Assembly (NCBI GenBank): GCA_947258405.1
Contig: CAMYIE010000035.1
Span: 1-32,093, forward strand
Direction: 5' to 3'
Length of the DNA stretch: 32,093 nt
DNA from: an uncultured Eudoraea sp.
GTDB taxonomy: Bacteria; Bacteroidota; Bacteroidia; Flavobacteriales; Flavobacteriaceae
The position numbers and the translations under genes were made by a program. Numbering within the stretch: position 1 is the first letter of the stretch; every line of letters starts with the position of its first letter. This document shows positions 30,849-32,093 of the stretch, one piece after another. The notes beneath the pieces are model-generated. The model worked only from the letters and a program-made list of their open reading frames with translations, searched no databases and was not told the DNA's origin.

Positions 30849-32093
30849 ATGGTGAGCAGAAAGGACCCCATAGCGAGTAACATGCTCAGATCTCTTAAAA
30901 CGAAACTCACAGTATGCTTTTTAAGTATCTGTCTGGGCCAAATGGCTTTCGGGCAGATCAAGATTGGTGACAATCCACAAAATCTCGATCCAAACTCTGT
31001 ACTCGAACTTGAAAGCACCAACCGGGTACTGGTAATCCCCAGGATAACAGACGCCCAGATGAACGCCATCACCCCGCTCAGAGGTGCTCTGATCTTTAAT
31101 ATAGACAATCAATGTGTTTATTTCTTCGACGGGACCATTTGGTTAAACCTCTGTGAGACACTGGGTCTCACCCTCACTGCCGATCCGGTCATAAACCCTC
31201 AACCCACAATCGTCATCACTCAGACAGACGATAATTTTAATTTTGAGGTTGGTCAGATCCGTGGTACCAATATTGTAGATTTCAGCATCAGTGCTGTGGA
31301 TATTCAAAATAATTCACTTACGGCCGATAAACTTGCACCCGATTCAGTGGGCAACGAAGAACTAAGGGATAATTCGGTCACGGATTCGGAGATCGACTAT
31401 AACCAGGTTACTATTGGTGATTTCACCAACGATGTGGGCTATATCACCTCTGCAAATATCGTCAGCGCCGATGCCGGAAATTCATTAGTAGCCGGCACCG
31501 ATAATGGCGCCTATTACGACGATTTACCTTTACAAAATGATATTGCTCAGAATGCTTCGGATATCGGCACTATAAATTTGACCAACAATGGGGATGGCAC
31601 ATATAATTTTACCGACGGGGGTGGGAATGTTACCATAATAAGTGATACCTCGCTATCCATACTCACAGATAATGGGGATGGGACCTATACTTATACCGAT
31701 GAAGCCGGCACAGATTATATAATCGATTCCAATGCGATTGCTCTTCCTTATAACAATGCAATTTCCGGCCTTGCGGCCACAAATGTTCAGGATGCCATAG
31801 ATGAGATCAATGCCGCGGCAGGAACTGTATCGCTGGTGGATAATGGCGATGGCACCTATGATTTTACCGATGCAGGAGGCAACACCACTATAATCAGTGA
31901 TACTTCGATCTCTACGCTGGCCGACAACGGTGATGGTACATATACCTATACAGACGAGACCGGGGCTATTCAACTGATCGATATCAATGAAACCCAGGAT
32001 CTCGCTCAGGTCCTTGCTATTGGTACAGACGCCAACGCAAACATTATAAATAACTTATTAGACCCTCAGTTTCCTCAGGATGCTGCTACTAAA
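30849..32093 (+). CDS. N-terminal part of a large secreted repeat protein (runs off the edge)
   Basis: The frame is open for 415 codons to the window edge and continues beyond it. A signal peptide (about residues 12-36 if started at the first ATG, A-F-G-Q junction) is followed by a domain common at the start of flavobacterial surface proteins: V-L-E-L-E-S-T-N-R-V-L-V-I-P-R-I-T, then G-A-L-I-F-N and a Y-F-F-D-G-T-I-W segment. Next come S-V-G-N-E-E-L-R-D-N-S-V-T-type segments seen in tail-fibre-like proteins. From 31587 on lie N-G-D-G-T-Y repeats, and near the edge a Q-D-A-A-T-K motif. It is probably a cell-surface or adhesin-like protein. An ATG at 30882 is an equally good start. Few basic and many Asp/Asn residues suit an extracellular, calcium-binding protein. 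Confidence 0.88.
   Translation, partial: MVSRKDPIASNMLRSLKTKLTVCFLSICLGQMAFGQIKIGDNPQNLDPNSVLELESTNRVLVIPRITDAQMNAITPLRGALIFNIDNQCVYFFDGTIWLNLCETLGLTLTADPVINPQPTIVITQTDDNFNFEVGQIRGTNIVDFSISAVDIQNNSLTADKLAPDSVGNEELRDNSVTDSEIDYNQVTIGDFTNDVGYITSANIVSADAGNSLVAGTDNGAYYDDLPLQNDIAQNASDIGTINLTNNGDGTYNFTDGGGNVTIISDTSLSILTDNGDGTYTYTDEAGTDYIIDSNAIALPYNNAISGLAATNVQDAIDEINAAAGTVSLVDNGDGTYDFTDAGGNTTIISDTSISTLADNGDGTYTYTDETGAIQLIDINETQDLAQVLAIGTDANANIINNLLDPQFPQDAATK
31587..31943 (+). repeat. 85-residue (255-base) tandem repeat within the secreted protein
   Basis: Four copies of N-G-D-G-T-Y lie at 31587, 31671, 31842 and 31926, separated by 84, 171 and 84 bases. Copies 1-2 and 3-4 are therefore a pair repeated at 255 bases (85 residues). 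The first ~52 residues of the two units are very similar (T-I-I-S-D-T-S, Y-T-Y-T-D-E); the remainder differs. More units probably follow beyond the edge. Confidence 0.9.

Noticed and set aside
31653-31973. A 106-codon minus-strand reading frame opposite the repeats
   Set aside because: It is the mirror of the plus-strand repeat-coding frame; its periodic composition follows the repeat and it has no start context or recognisable domain.
1-32093. Search for CRISPR, IS elements, integrases, tRNA, rRNA and phage blocks
   Set aside because: None were seen. The repeats near 31587-31943 are coding, not CRISPR: they are in frame and 84-171 bases apart.

Overview
The window looks like ordinary chromosomal core sequence from a marine-type member of the Flavobacteriaceae (Bacteroidota). 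The evidence is the set of protein families (DUF6702, DUF1573, a flavobacterial-type LipA, a TPR hybrid histidine kinase, carboxypeptidase-regulatory-like surface proteins, a repeat-rich secreted protein), the many signal peptides ending in an A-Q junction, the weak or absent Shine-Dalgarno sequences, and many exact copies of the Bacteroidota -7 promoter box TAnnTTTG just upstream of genes. No rRNA, tRNA, CRISPR array, insertion sequence, integrase or phage structural block was seen.

Layout. 1-1660: two secreted proteins of unknown function (the first cut by the window edge) and a leucine-rich-repeat lipoprotein, all on the minus strand. 1739-4955: valS and a divergent DUF1573 protein, driven by what look like back-to-back promoters. 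5003-6349: a two-lobed aspartyl-protease-like protein with a C-terminal PDZ domain, facing the DUF1573 gene across a shared bidirectional terminator. 6493-8699: a class I/II aminotransferase and murB, coupled by a TTGA stop/start overlap. 8996-12172: an ECF sigma factor with its overlapping RskA-type anti-sigma gene, a terminator, a small four-cysteine membrane protein, a second ECF-like sigma factor and lipA. 12567-16061: a TPR hybrid sensor kinase and convergent lpxK. 15835-18100: a Nif3-family metal protein, a coiled-coil protein whose C-terminal zinc ribbon has lost all four cysteines, and a small DUF4174-like secreted protein.

18086-24443 carries the tryptophan/kynurenine genes kmo and kynU, separated by clpP, a lipoprotein, an MFS transporter and a VOC-family protein, with a GNAT acetyltransferase upstream of kynU. 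24510-25985: an O-methyltransferase, a PAP2 phosphatase and tatA. 26054-28933: an M1-family metallopeptidase with its usual DUF6702 neighbour. 29001-30516: two overlapping tandem paralogues with a carboxypeptidase-regulatory-like N-terminus. From 30849 to the right edge runs the start of a large secreted protein with 85-residue repeats.

The housekeeping genes serve cell-wall and lipid A synthesis (murB, lpxK), translation (valS), lipoylation (lipA), proteolysis (clpP) and protein export (tatA). I did not find a clear multi-gene system of new type. The most useful leads are the cysteine-free zinc ribbon, the NqrM-like small membrane protein beside the sigma factors, an orphan plus-strand terminator between kmo and clpP that suggests an unannotated RNA, the very short spacing between -7 boxes and start codons (tatA may be leaderless), and the repeat-rich secreted protein at the right edge.
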